Source: Bacillota bacterium (GTDB lineage Bacteria > Bacillota > Sulfobacillia > JAJYWN01). Taken from it: 64,000 nt of DNA. Made by a program: the position numbers and the translations under genes. The stretch spans positions 62,001-126,000 of the forward strand of contig JAJYWN010000060.1 in assembly GCA_021791495.1 (NCBI GenBank), given 5' to 3'. Positions within the stretch are counted from its first letter, which is position 1, and each line of letters begins with the position of its first letter. The notes beneath the pieces were generated by a model. It made no database searches. It was not told where the DNA came from and saw only the letters and a list, made by a program, of their open reading frames with translations. This document shows, in pieces, positions 50,713 to 59,800 of this stretch.

Positions 50713-51492
50713 TTATGGTGCCTTCGCTGTGGCGATTAGCGTCAACTCAAACAGCCCCCAAAGAGGTAGCGCCAGGAGGGCCATGCTGACGATGTCCACA
50801 GTGGGGGTTACGACAGCGGCGAAAACGAAAATGGTGAATACCGCTATCTTCCTTTGGCGCCGCAAGGTCTCCCGCTTGACAAGACCGATCTTGATTAAGG
50901 TGAACAGCACCACCGGCAACTCAAAGGCCAGGCCGAAGGCCACTAGGAGGGAGATGACAAAGGACAGATAGCTTGATAGCGTCAGCATCGGTTTCAGCGT
51001 CGCGCCGCCGAAGGACAGGAAGAACTTGACGGCGACGGGCAACATGAGGAACCACGCGAAGGCCATTCCGCCCAGGAACAGCAGGCACATGACGGGTATC
51101 ATGCCGCCAACGAGGCGACGCTCTTTCTTCTCCAGCCCCGGGGCGACAAAGCGCCACAGTTCCCAGAGGATGACCGGTCCGGCGGCGACCAACCCGAACA
51201 GAAGGGCGATGCGGAGCACGGCGAAGAATGCTTCACCCAGGGAGGTGAAGACCAACATGCCCAAGGGGTCCACCGGACGACGGAGGAGGCGCAGGATATC
51301 GTTGGCCAGGAAGTATCCGACTCCCGACATGACCGTCAAAGTGACTGCCGACACGATAATGCGCGTTCTAAGTTCGCCCAGGTGCTCGGTGAGGCTCATC
51401 TCGTGATCGCCACCGGGCCTATTCCCGCCGCGCCACCGGCGCAGCCAGGAGAAAGGGCGAGACAATCTCGGTGTCTGCTCCATGGACTTCAA
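50713..51492 (-). CDS. tatC: Twin-arginine translocase subunit TatC
   Basis: The 259-residue six-helix membrane protein is the receptor for twin-arginine signal peptides. It shows SLTEHLGELRTRI at the N-terminus, FTSLGEAFFAVLRIALLFG, ELWRFVAPGLEKKERR with the conserved Pro/Gly, and VVTPTVDIVSMALLALPLW. Start TTG 51490-51492, 6 bases behind GGAGGTG, adds a basic 31-residue leader; an ATG at 51401-51399 would give the family's usual N-terminus but has a weaker ribosome site. It is last in the operon cytochrome-tatA-tatA-tatC. Confidence 0.95.
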   Translation of the reverse strand: MKSMEQTPRLSRPFSWLRRWRGGNRPGGDHEMSLTEHLGELRTRIIVSAVTLTVMSGVGYFLANDILRLLRRPVDPLGMLVFTSLGEAFFAVLRIALLFGLVAAGPVILWELWRFVAPGLEKKERRLVGGMIPVMCLLFLGGMAFAWFLMLPVAVKFFLSFGGATLKPMLTLSSYLSFVISLLVAFGLAFELPVVLFTLIKIGLVKRETLRRQRKIAVFTIFVFAAVVTPTVDIVSMALLALPLWGLFELTLIATAKAP

Positions 51493-51544
51493 ACTCCCAC
51501 CTCCGTGGCCGGCGAATGGCCGGTCCATCCGGGTGGACTCCGCG

Positions 51545-51739
51545 TTAGGACGACTTCTGGGAGTCCCCAGACTGCTCATCGGGCTGGGTCAACGAGTTCT
51601 GCATGTCCTGGGTCGCCTTTTTGAACTCACGAATGCCGGCGCCAAGAGCTTTGCCCAGTTCCGGCAGCTTCTTCGGACCGAATATCACCAAAGCTACGAT
51701 CAGTATCAGAATGAGTTCGCCGAACCCTAAGTTAAACAT
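51545..51739 (-). CDS. tatA: Twin-arginine translocase subunit TatA (second copy)
   Basis: The 64-residue protein has the N-terminal membrane helix GELILILIVALVIFG, the hinge FGPKKLPELGKALG, an amphipathic helix IREFKKATQDM and an acidic/serine tail. This is the canonical TatA pattern. Start ATG 51737-51739 follows GGAGGAG. It lies between another tatA and tatC. Confidence 0.95.
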   Translation of the reverse strand: MFNLGFGELILILIVALVIFGPKKLPELGKALGAGIREFKKATQDMQNSLTQPDEQSGDSQKSS

Positions 51740-51759
51740 GATGGTCTCCTCCTCTTCCG

Positions 51760-51942
51760 CTAGCGCGGCGTCGCGGGCGTCCGGCCGGCGTGGTCGGCGC
51801 CGTCCTTCCGCACTGCACCCTTGAATTCACGTATGCTCTGTCCGATAGCGCGTCCCACGCCGCTCAGCTTGCTCGGACCGAAGATCAAGAGGACCACCGC
51901 CAGAATGACCAGGAGTTCCGGAGCGCCGATTCTGCCCAGCAT
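51760..51942 (-). CDS. tatA: Twin-arginine translocase subunit TatA (first copy)
   Basis: A 60-residue TatA: helix PELLVILAVVLLIFG, hinge FGPSKLSGVGRAIG, amphipathic IREFKGAVRKDG. It differs from the second copy in tail and helix residues, so the two may have separate roles (TatA-like and TatB-like), as in minimal Tat systems with two small subunits. ATG 51940-51942 follows GGAGGTG. Confidence 0.93.
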   Translation of the reverse strand: MLGRIGAPELLVILAVVLLIFGPSKLSGVGRAIGQSIREFKGAVRKDGADHAGRTPATPR

Positions 51943-52025
51943 GGTGAACACACCTCCAAGGAAACCGAAGGACCAGGGGACCGGGGGGCGGGCGGCCCCC
52001 CGGTTCCGGTTGCCGTGTCGTCGTC

Positions 52026-52838
52026 TTACTTGATCTTGTGTGGCGTGTGGCACTGCACGCAGGTCATCTTGCCGCGCGTGTTGTTCATCGCGGTCTTGCC
52101 GTGGCAGCTCATGCACCCCGTGACTGACTCGGGGTCTTTGTATGCCGCGGCAAACTTGCCGTCGGCTTGATCATTCAGCATCTCGGCGACCCGCTTGGCC
52201 ACGTCGCCGCAAAGCCGGGCGCAGCGCTCGGCGCGTTCCTTTGATTCCGCGCCCGCTTTCGACACTTTGCACCAGTTCGTTACCGAGACGTGGCACAGCG
52301 GAGATCCCGACTTGCTGGTGACCAGCTTGTCCTTGCCCTCCGGGACATAGAGGGGGAAGGCTGTCTCGGTGTACCAACCCATGAGTTCGTTGATGATCGG
52401 GCCATAGACTTCCTTCGGCGTGACCAGGCAAATCACCGCGCTACCGCCATTGAGCGTTCCGCACAGGCTCGCCCAGCCAACGACGCCGCCTTCGCCGTAT
52501 CTGAACATGTCCGTGGGAATCTGGGTGAAGGGGAACCCAACCTTGTTCTTCAGTTCGGTGAGGAGAGCGTTCGCCACGGCGTAGCAGCATGCGCCTTGAT
52601 AGAAGCCGTCGTACGCCAGCTTGGCCACGGCGTTCGGGTCAAGCTTCTTCGCATAGGTCCAGGGCCAAGCGGGCACTGCCTCCTGTTTGGCCTTGCTGTC
52701 AACCGTCTTCGCTGAGCACCCGGCCAAGCCCAGGCCCACACTCCCAATGGCGAGCCCCAAGGCCACCTTCCCTGTGTCTGCCAGGAACGTGCGGCGTGAA
52801 AGCTCGGGCACTCCGGTATCCGACTTGTTCACTGCCAC
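52026..52838 (-). CDS. Tat-exported dihaem protein, split-Soret cytochrome-like
   Basis: This is a 270-residue secreted redox protein. A twin-arginine signal (LSRRTFLADTGKVALGLAIG) is followed by a lipobox-like LAGC. The core resembles the split-Soret / C_GCAxxG_C_C family with QGACCYAVANALL, WASLCGTLNGGSAV and ERCARLCGDVA. Two haem c motifs lie at the C-terminus (CMSCHGK and CVQCHTPH). It would act outside the membrane in electron transfer. The start codon 52838 (GTG) lies 7 bases after a G-rich site. It precedes tatA, tatA and tatC on the same strand, so the operon encodes an exporter and its own cargo. No cytochrome c maturation genes are in the window. Confidence 0.85.
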   Translation of the reverse strand: MAVNKSDTGVPELSRRTFLADTGKVALGLAIGSVGLGLAGCSAKTVDSKAKQEAVPAWPWTYAKKLDPNAVAKLAYDGFYQGACCYAVANALLTELKNKVGFPFTQIPTDMFRYGEGGVVGWASLCGTLNGGSAVICLVTPKEVYGPIINELMGWYTETAFPLYVPEGKDKLVTSKSGSPLCHVSVTNWCKVSKAGAESKERAERCARLCGDVAKRVAEMLNDQADGKFAAAYKDPESVTGCMSCHGKTAMNNTRGKMTCVQCHTPHKIK

Positions 52839-52917
52839 TAACTACACCCCCGTTTGCATATCGTCTACACGAGCACACCTACTTGGTTGACCTCTAGCGC
52901 TTGTTCTCCTGTTCACA

Positions 52918-52941
52918 ATTTGCAAACGGGGTATCGCAAAT
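52918..52941. promoter_or_regulatory. LysR-type operator in the divergent region
   Basis: ATTTGC (52918-52923) and GCAAAT (52936-52941) form an interrupted palindrome midway between the divergent cytochrome and lysR genes, the usual place for a LysR-protein site. A TATAAT at 52966-52971 downstream fits as the lysR -10 box, with a poor -35. Confidence 0.6.
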
Positions 52942-52991
52942 CATGAAGGATATTTCACCCAGTGATATAATCAGGTCGAGAGGTGGCCCGC

Positions 52992-53903
52992 ATGAACTTA
53001 GCAACTCTGGAGCTTTTCTGCGAGGGCGCACGAGTGAAGAGCTTCGCTAAGGCCGCGAAGCTCCTCAACCTTAGTCAGTCCGCGGTCAGCGCAAAGATGC
53101 AGGCGGTTGAGGACTTCTACGGGGTCAGCCTGTTCAACCGTAGCCACAGCGGCGTAACGCTCACCGAATTTGGCCAAGTGGTTTATAAGTATGCTCGGCA
53201 GATACTTAAGCTGCATGACGAAATGGCGCGAGAGATAGACTCGTTGTCTGAATGGGAGAACCAGAAACTCGCGATCGGGGCGAGCCTGTCCGTGGGGAAC
53301 CAGGCCCTTCCCTGCACCATCTGGGCTTTCAAGGAGAAACACCCGAAGGTCGAGGTCGTGCTGAGGATAAAGAACGCGGAGACCATCGTCTCCATGGTGC
53401 GCGACGAGGAGATACATCTGGGGATTCTGGAGGAGCGGGCCGGTGAAGGAATGGCCGACCTGGTTACCAAGCAGGTCCTGAACGACGAGCTCTTGGTCAT
53501 CACGGCCAACCGGAAGCCCTGGACGGATCGATCCAGCATCACCCTGGAAGAGCTGAGACGTTATCCGGTGATCATTCGCGAGAAGGGGTCGGGCATCCGC
53601 TGCATTTTCGAGAAATCGTTGGGATCCGTAGATCTCTGCCTTGGCGACTTCAGGGTGGTGGCGGAGATGGAGAGCATCGATGCCATCAAATCGGCCGTCG
53701 CGGCCGGCATGGGCCTGTCGCTTTGCAGCCGGATCGCGGCCCGGCGCGAAATCCGCGACGGAAGCCTGCATGCTCTGAGCATTGGCGACAGGCCGATATC
53801 CATTAATTACCTCATCGTGTACAAGAGCGATGAGAAGCTGAGCGCCTCGGCCAAGCGATTCATCCGCTTTCTCATGGGGCCGGGGGAGATTCCTTTCTGC
53901 TAA
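52992..53903 (+). CDS. LysR-family transcriptional regulator
   Basis: The 303-residue regulator has an N-terminal helix-turn-helix (SFAKAAKLLNLSQSAVSAKMQ then LFNRSHSGVTLTEFG) and a C-terminal periplasmic-binding-like effector domain, similar in layout to CysB/CbbR members. It is divergent from the cytochrome-Tat operon and probably controls it through the intervening palindrome. Start ATG 52992 is 7 bases behind GAGAGGTG; GTG 52983 is an alternative. GC is lower than in flanking genes. Its 3' end overlaps the convergent yeeE gene by 32 bp. Confidence 0.92.
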   Translation: MNLATLELFCEGARVKSFAKAAKLLNLSQSAVSAKMQAVEDFYGVSLFNRSHSGVTLTEFGQVVYKYARQILKLHDEMAREIDSLSEWENQKLAIGASLSVGNQALPCTIWAFKEKHPKVEVVLRIKNAETIVSMVRDEEIHLGILEERAGEGMADLVTKQVLNDELLVITANRKPWTDRSSITLEELRRYPVIIREKGSGIRCIFEKSLGSVDLCLGDFRVVAEMESIDAIKSAVAAGMGLSLCSRIAARREIRDGSLHALSIGDRPISINYLIVYKSDEKLSASAKRFIRFLMGPGEIPFC

Positions 53904-54528
53904 ATGGAACCATTTCCGCGTTGGCGCGCGGGTTCCTGGAGAGTGGGATCCCGTCCGCCTTGGGGCGATAGAGAGAAGCTACGACGGCGGTCCCGGTAAC
54001 CGCGCCAACCACGACGAACAGGCCGAAGACCCAGCCGTGAAGCGACTGCGAGGCGATGCCCCCCAATAGGGCCCCGATATTGCATCCGAAACCCAGGCGC
54101 GCGCCGTATCCCATGAGGACTCCGCCCACGACGGCCCAGACCGCTTGGCGGGCTGACCTGATGGGTTTGAGCCTGAACTCCGACCTGGACGCCGCCGCCA
54201 GAAGCACCCCTGCCACCACTCCCAGGTTCAGCAGAGTCCCGCCATCATTTAGGATTCGGTCAAGCCATGGGCCGGGGGCCGCCAATGGAGGAAGTCCTCT
54301 TATCTGGTAGTAGGTCCAGCACTCCGGATGCCCACCCAGGAGCGACCAGGCGCCGGCGGCCCAGTTCGTGATAGCCGAGGTGACCCCCCAGGGCCGGTAG
54401 ACCGCCGTAAGCACGGTGTTCAGCACGGCCAAGACCACTGCCCCCACCCAATAGGGCCAGAACCCCCGGCGCAGCCGAAAGTTACCTCTTCGTGATGGTG
54501 ATGAGCCAGATTCCGTCTCCCGTTTCAT
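53872..54528 (-). CDS. YeeE/YedE-family sulfur transporter, C-terminal half
   Basis: The 218-residue membrane protein has about five hydrophobic segments and the family signature FGCNIGALLGGIASQSLHGW with the conserved Cys used in thiosulfate or sulfide passage. Full-length YeeE has about 350 residues with a pair of such signatures; here the halves are separate genes flanking tusA. The start ATG 54526-54528 lies inside tusA (46-bp overlap), so it is translationally coupled. Substrate: probably thiosulfate or another reduced sulfur species. Confidence 0.8.
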   Translation of the reverse strand: MKRETESGSSPSRRGNFRLRRGFWPYWVGAVVLAVLNTVLTAVYRPWGVTSAITNWAAGAWSLLGGHPECWTYYQIRGLPPLAAPGPWLDRILNDGGTLLNLGVVAGVLLAAASRSEFRLKPIRSARQAVWAVVGGVLMGYGARLGFGCNIGALLGGIASQSLHGWVFGLFVVVGAVTGTAVVASLYRPKADGIPLSRNPRANAEMVPFSRKESPPAP

Positions 54529-54703
54529 CGATCTCAAAGTCATGTCCCTCGTCTTCACAGAAGTCCAGCAAGTTCCGGACAGTCCGGTTATAATCGGTTC
54601 GCAGACGGAGGGCGTCGCCCGTGGCCAGGCCTTGAAGGGCTTGGCGCGCCCTAATGATAGGAATAGGACAAACCTCTCCAATTAGGTCGATCTCTCTTAT
54701 CAC
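54482..54703 (-). CDS. tusA: TusA-family sulfur carrier
   Basis: A 73-residue sulfurtransferase-like carrier with the catalytic cysteine C12 in GEVCPIPIIRARQAL. It accepts sulfur as a persulfide and passes it on, here probably from the YeeE-type channel beside it. GTG 54701-54703 overlaps the stop of the preceding gene (GTGA) behind GGAG. Length and fold elements are standard. Confidence 0.9.
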   Translation of the reverse strand: MIREIDLIGEVCPIPIIRARQALQGLATGDALRLRTDYNRTVRNLLDFCEDEGHDFEIDETGDGIWLITITKR

Positions 54704-55329
54704 CCTTCCACTCCCCCCCGACTCCTTTTCCGCCAGCGAAGGGTCCACCAGAACAAGGCGGCCAGTGCTCCAAGGGAAAGCGCCGTCGACCCAGGCCACC
54801 CGATGATCGCCGGCAAGAACACCGGTCCCGCGCTCGGCAATCGGCCGATCCACCATGCCAAGTGATAGGCGCCGACCAACGAGCCGAGCCCGAGACCCAT
54901 CAGCACCAGCCAGAACAGCATCGAGCCCTCCCCGATGCCCTGCAAAGTCCGGACAACACAACCTCCCGCCAGGACCATGCCCAGCCCGAACAGGAATCCT
55001 CCGACCACGGTGTACGCCCCAAACGGGTGAATGTATCCCGGCAGCGTCTGTCCACGGGCTACGGCGTATATCTGGACCAAGGTGATACCAACCACCGACA
55101 AGGCCAGCAGGAGGAGGACCGCGCGACTCATCCCGAAATCCGCGAATAGGACTGGGTCAGTGCAGGCCGAGGAGAAGCACAGACCGGAGCGGTAAAGAGT
55201 GAATCCCATGCCGACAGCGATGAGCCAAACCCACAAGTGGTTGTGCCGCCGAGCACAAATTTCGACAGCTATGAAAACGATGAAGAATACAGTTACCAAG
55301 GTTAACGCTAGCTGCGATGACCTCCGCAA
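54700..55329 (-). CDS. YeeE/YedE-family sulfur transporter, N-terminal half
   Basis: The 209-residue membrane protein has the two YeeE signatures RSGLCFSSACTDP and GGCVVRTLQGIGEGS and about five helices. Start TTG 55327-55329 is 6 bases behind GGAGGTG and gives a basic N-terminus followed directly by the first helix; the upstream open frame is not supported. It is first of yeeE-tusA-yeeE. Confidence 0.82.
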   Translation of the reverse strand: MRRSSQLALTLVTVFFIVFIAVEICARRHNHLWVWLIAVGMGFTLYRSGLCFSSACTDPVLFADFGMSRAVLLLLALSVVGITLVQIYAVARGQTLPGYIHPFGAYTVVGGFLFGLGMVLAGGCVVRTLQGIGEGSMLFWLVLMGLGLGSLVGAYHLAWWIGRLPSAGPVFLPAIIGWPGSTALSLGALAALFWWTLRWRKRSRGGVEG

Positions 55330-55572
55330 AGGGCGCACCTCCACGGCTTGTTGATTCGCGGTGGTGGACCGTTCTACCTCCGCGACGCCGGGAATGTGTG
55401 TGACATATGTCCTGGAGATTTGTCCCTGACATGTGTCATGGGCCTGCGCCGACCCAGCAGTCGACCAACCGGGTTGAGAAGGGACAAATAGCAGTGGCGG
55501 CAAAGTCTTGTCTGGAGTCTCGAAGCCGACGGTCGGATGGGTTCGCCGATCGCCGCGGGGAAGGTGAAAACG

Positions 55573-56160
55573 ATGACCGAAAGCAGACCAGCTTCACCGG
55601 TGGGAGCGGCAGACACGGAGCCCAGACCGGACGGCTCCGGATGGGTGGAACGAGAGCGAGATATCATCCGGCGGCTGCGTTCGAAGCGGGTCAGCCGCAA
55701 CGTGAACCAGCTTCACGAGGAACAAATGACCTTCGGACAGAGGATCTCCGACCACTTGGCCGATGTCGTAGGGAGTTGGGGCTTCATTCTCGGCTTCCTG
55801 GCCATGATTGTCCTTTGGATCGGGGTGAACACCTTCCTCTTGGTCAGCCGGAAGCCTTGGGACCCGTACCCGTACATCCTCCTGAACCTGATGCTTTCAC
55901 TCTTGGCCGGCATCCAGGCCCCGGTGATCATGATGAGCCAGAACCGCCAGGAAGCCAAGGATCGCATCCGGGCCGAGCACGACTACGAGGTGAACCTGAA
56001 GGCGGAACTGGAGATCGAGCAACTTCACCTGAAGATGGACACCCTGCGCGAGACACAGTGGCGGGAATTGGTGGCCATGCAACAGCACCAGATCGAGCTG
56101 CTGGAGAAGCAAATAGCCCTGTTACAGGAAGTGAAGGCCGGTTCCGCGACCAAGGACTGA
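55573..56160 (+). CDS. DUF1003 membrane protein
   Basis: The 195-residue protein has a polar N-terminus and two membrane helices (WGFILGFLAMIVLWIGVNTFL; ILLNLMLSLLAGIQAPVIMM). The DUF1003 signature MSQNRQEAKDRIRAEHDYEVN follows, then a heptad-rich helix (LHLKMDTLRE to QIELLEKQIALLQE) that probably forms a cytoplasmic coiled coil. The function is unknown; related proteins are described as acid-stress or CorA-adjacent. Start ATG 55573 follows GGGGAAGGTG. Confidence 0.87.
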   Translation: MTESRPASPVGAADTEPRPDGSGWVERERDIIRRLRSKRVSRNVNQLHEEQMTFGQRISDHLADVVGSWGFILGFLAMIVLWIGVNTFLLVSRKPWDPYPYILLNLMLSLLAGIQAPVIMMSQNRQEAKDRIRAEHDYEVNLKAELEIEQLHLKMDTLRETQWRELVAMQQHQIELLEKQIALLQEVKAGSATKD

Positions 56161-56198
56161 ACAGACCGGTTGAGCGAGGTCCGGTGGAGTTCCAGCGC

Positions 56199-56849
56199 TC
56201 ACCGCGGGGCCAGGACGCCGAACAGGAGCCAGACCAGGGCGGCGCCGGCGATGCCGGCCAGCAGGTCGAGGATAGGCCGGTCTCTCCGGCCCAAGAGGAA
56301 ATACGCGCTGATAAGCAAGGAGGGCCAGAAGGCCAGCGCCATCGGCGTGGGGGCGGCCAACTGCGCTCCGACCGCGAACATACTGAGAAACGCCTCGGCC
56401 ACCCAGGGCCCCGCGGAGTAGTCGGAAGCCGGGACGATGAGGCGGGCGTGGACCATCATGGGCAGTACGACCAGCCACGAAGCGAGGATCGCCAGGCCGG
56501 CCACGACCTTCAGTCGCCTGAGCCGCATCTTGGGGACGATTGCTCCCATACCCCTTGGGACCGGGCCGCGTCGGACGCGTCCGGTTTCACCGGCCGGTCC
56601 GCCCAGTGCCGACGGGCCCCGCGCTTTCGCCGGCCTCTCCGCGCCCTCGGTCACCGCCCTGGATGACGCCCGTCCCAGGGCCAGGAGGACGAGAGCCGCG
56701 CCAGCGCCCGCCACGGCCAAAGCAGCGGCGAACCCCCCAGCCTTCTGCAAGGCCGTGTTTGTCGTCACCAGACGGTTTTCCAGAGTGAAGAAGTCGACCA
56801 CCAAGATTGCCAGAGAGAGCGCCAGAATCCACGGAGCCTTGCGCACCAT
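56199..56849 (-). CDS. Hypothetical membrane protein
   Basis: I do not recognise this family. The 216-residue protein has two N-terminal hydrophobic helices, a basic Arg/Pro/Gly-rich loop (about residues 60-110) and four further helices toward the C-terminus (VVAGLAILASWLVVLPMMV and later ones). The start follows GAGGAAGGTG. It is the gene directly downstream of the giant SLH protein gene (34 bp) on the same strand, so co-transcription is likely. Confidence 0.7.
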   Translation of the reverse strand: MVRKAPWILALSLAILVVDFFTLENRLVTTNTALQKAGGFAAALAVAGAGAALVLLALGRASSRAVTEGAERPAKARGPSALGGPAGETGRVRRGPVPRGMGAIVPKMRLRRLKVVAGLAILASWLVVLPMMVHARLIVPASDYSAGPWVAEAFLSMFAVGAQLAAPTPMALAFWPSLLISAYFLLGRRDRPILDLLAGIAGAALVWLLFGVLAPR

Positions 56850-56883
56850 CGGTTTTCACCTTCCTCCCCCCGCGTGCTTCGGA

Positions 56884-59800
56884 TCACTCACGGCGGTGCC
56901 GGGAACTCGCTATCGAGTAAGCCCTCTCGACAAAGACAAGGCCTTGCTCCCGTGTCACCTTCCCTGCCGGAGCAAACCGGTTTCCCTCCACGCCCCTGAC
57001 GATGCCCATCATACTCAGACTCTTCACCGCGGTGAGGGCCCAAGGGGCGATGTCGGCTTCGTCCGCGAACCTGGCCGCTCCGGCGGTGTCCACCGTCAGG
57101 TTTGGGATGATGGCCTTCAGCGTCCGGAGAAGCATGATGCACATCTCCTGCCTGGTGATCGGCCCGTTCGGCTCGAATCTCCCCGGCGACACCCCGTTCA
57201 CGATCCCCAGTTGCTTTGCTTTTAGGACGGCCGTACTGGCGGTGTCGTTGAAACTGCTCGCCGGGGCCGGTTCGACGGTGGCTGGAGTCGAGACTTCGTA
57301 GAGCTTTACGGCTAAGTCACAGAACTCCTCACGACTGAGACTCCACTGATAGTGGTTCAACAACCTGTCCGTGGTCAGGCCCTTCACATAGGCCTCCCTG
57401 ATTTCCGGAACAGCCCAGGCGCTGGCGCCGGCGGTGAGCCCGGCCAGAGGGTCGGCGGCGGCGCCACTCCCCGCGCCGCTACCACTCCCCGCGCCGCTAC
57501 CAGTTCCCGCGCCTCTATCAGTTCCTATGCTGGCGCCGGCGGAGGACGTGGCCTGTGTTGGAGCAATCGTGAATTTGACGGTGGCCCACTCGTAAGGAGT
57601 GCCGCCCTGGTCTTTGGCGAAAACAGTGATCTGAGCTCCCACGGGCACTCGAACGTCTGGAACCTTCCAGGCTATGGAGCGGCGGTCGGCTGTGACTTGA
57701 CCGATCCCGAAGTTGTTGGCCACGTATTTCGGGTCACCCAGAGCGTAGCAGACGTCGAAACCAGACACCCAGCTTCTGACGTCAGCGCTAACTTCCCAGA
57801 TGATGGTCCGCTGCTCGCCCGAGTGCCACGTCGCCCCGCTGGTGGGCGAGGTGGTGCTCACCGGTGCAGCCGGCTTCTGGTCGGTGGAGACGCCTGACGC
57901 CGGTTGCGACCCCGACTGCGGCGCGGACCCTGCCGGCGACTCCGCGTTCGCACCAGGCGCCGGCGCTGTTCGCACATCCACCGATGGGCCTTTGGAGCTG
58001 GTGTTCGAGCCGTAGTCCGCAGCTTCGACGTCCAGGGAGTATAAGGTATCGGGTAGCAGGTTTTCCACCTTGAAGAAGCTCTTGTCTCCTTCGACGGTGT
58101 ACTGAGAACCAACGCCCCCGCCGAGGCAGTTGAGAAAGTAACGGTCTACCCCAACCTCGTCCGTGGCGCCGCTCCAGGCTGCGGTAATGGAGGTGCTGGT
58201 CACCTCGGCGGCCCACAGACGCCCGTTGATCCAGACCGGCGGCGTGGTGTCCGCCGGCAGTGTCTTGACGGTAATCGTGGGGGCATCTTTGGCAGCGTTG
58301 TTTGATCGGTCGTAGGCCTTGACTTCGAAGGTGTAGGTAGTGTCCGGCTTCAGACCGGTAATGTCATAGGAGAGTGTCGTTCCGCTCGCTGTGTGTATAA
58401 TCACGCCATGCGTACGGTCAAATAGCCGGTAGTAAGAGACGCCTCCTCCGGCCGTGGCCGGACCCCAGGAAAGAGTGACGGAGTTCTGAGTCACCTTATC
58501 GGCCGTCAGGGAACCGTTGGTCCAGACAGCACTGGTGGGCCTGGTCCTGGCGGTGGTCTGGCAACTGATGTAGCTACCTTCTCGGTCAAAGGCCCGGATC
58601 GTGAAGGTGTAGCTCGTGTCGGGCTTCAGGTACGTGATATCGCAGGAATGCACGGTGCTGTCAACTTCCTCCACCTGCAGCCGGTTCGTCTCATCGATCA
58701 CCGCAAAGCGCGCGGCCCCTTCCCCCCCAAACCAGGTGAGAAGAAGGGAGTTCCCCGTCACGTTGCTCGCCACCACGCTGAAGGGCGCCGTCGCCGTACC
58801 CGAAGGCCCGGTTGTTTCCAGCCCCGAGCTGGGCGAGCCAGAGGGCGCCTGGATTCCCGTCATCGGAGGAGTCCCCGTTGCTGGCGAAGTCGCTGGAGAT
58901 GTCCCCGCCACCGACGGTACCGATGATCCTGGCGTCCGGGTGGACGGCGCGGTAAAGACTGTCCTCGGACCATCCGCGGAGATGTTCCCCGCCTCATCGA
59001 AGGCCTGCATGACGAAGGTGTAGGTTCCGCCCGGCGTGAGTCCCCCGAAGTGGTGGGTGAAATGGGCTCGCCCCTGGATGTCATAGGTGATTTCCAGCTG
59101 ACTCGGAAGGAAGTCGGCCGGCGGCGGCGTGCCCTCGCCCGGCGTGCTGGAGGTCACCCACAGGCGGTATCCAGCCACCCCGTAGTGGTCGTCGGCCTGG
59201 CCCCAGGCCAGCGATACGGCGTCCGGCCGGCTCGGGTCGGGGGTCGAGACGGTCAGAGTCCGTGTCGGCCACGTGGGGGCCTCCCGGTCCGGTTGCCTCT
59301 CCCAACTCACCGAGACCGACGCCAGGAGGAAGTATTCGGTGTAGTAGCAGTCGATGGTGTGTTTACCCTTGCTGATGGGAACTATCTTCTGGCGAGTCTG
59401 GCCCGCCTGGTAGTCGGAGTCGTCGAAGATCACCGTCTTGTGGTCCAGCCGGAGCGACAGCCTGTCATCGGCCCTGGCGGTGAAAGTGTAATCGCCCCCG
59501 GCGAAATCCACCTCCCCCACCCAGTGCACCGAGAAGTTTTCCGTTGGCAGGCCTTCCGCTGGGCGGTTCAGTCCCCAGTCGTGGTAGATGGTGTTCGTGA
59601 TGTTCTCACGGCTGGTCAGGACGGGGATTCCGCGGCAATCGGGATTGTCATAGTATTCCACCGAGAAGTTGCCGGTCTCCGTGGTCGCCGCCTTGGTGCT
59701 GACCAGCAAAGTGCCGCCAGCGCCCACCGCCACAAAGGCTGGGCCACTGCCCGCCAGGTCGCCGCCGGCCACAGCGCGGAGGACCGACGATGTCCCGGAC

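Noticed and set aside
55407-56666. 419-codon plus-strand open frame across DUF1003
   Set aside because: It overlaps the well-supported DUF1003 gene in another frame and runs antisense to the next gene; repetitive basic composition.
57440-57525. Short tandem repeats resembling a CRISPR array
   Set aside because: The units are in frame within a coding region, have no spacers and encode a Gly/Ser linker.
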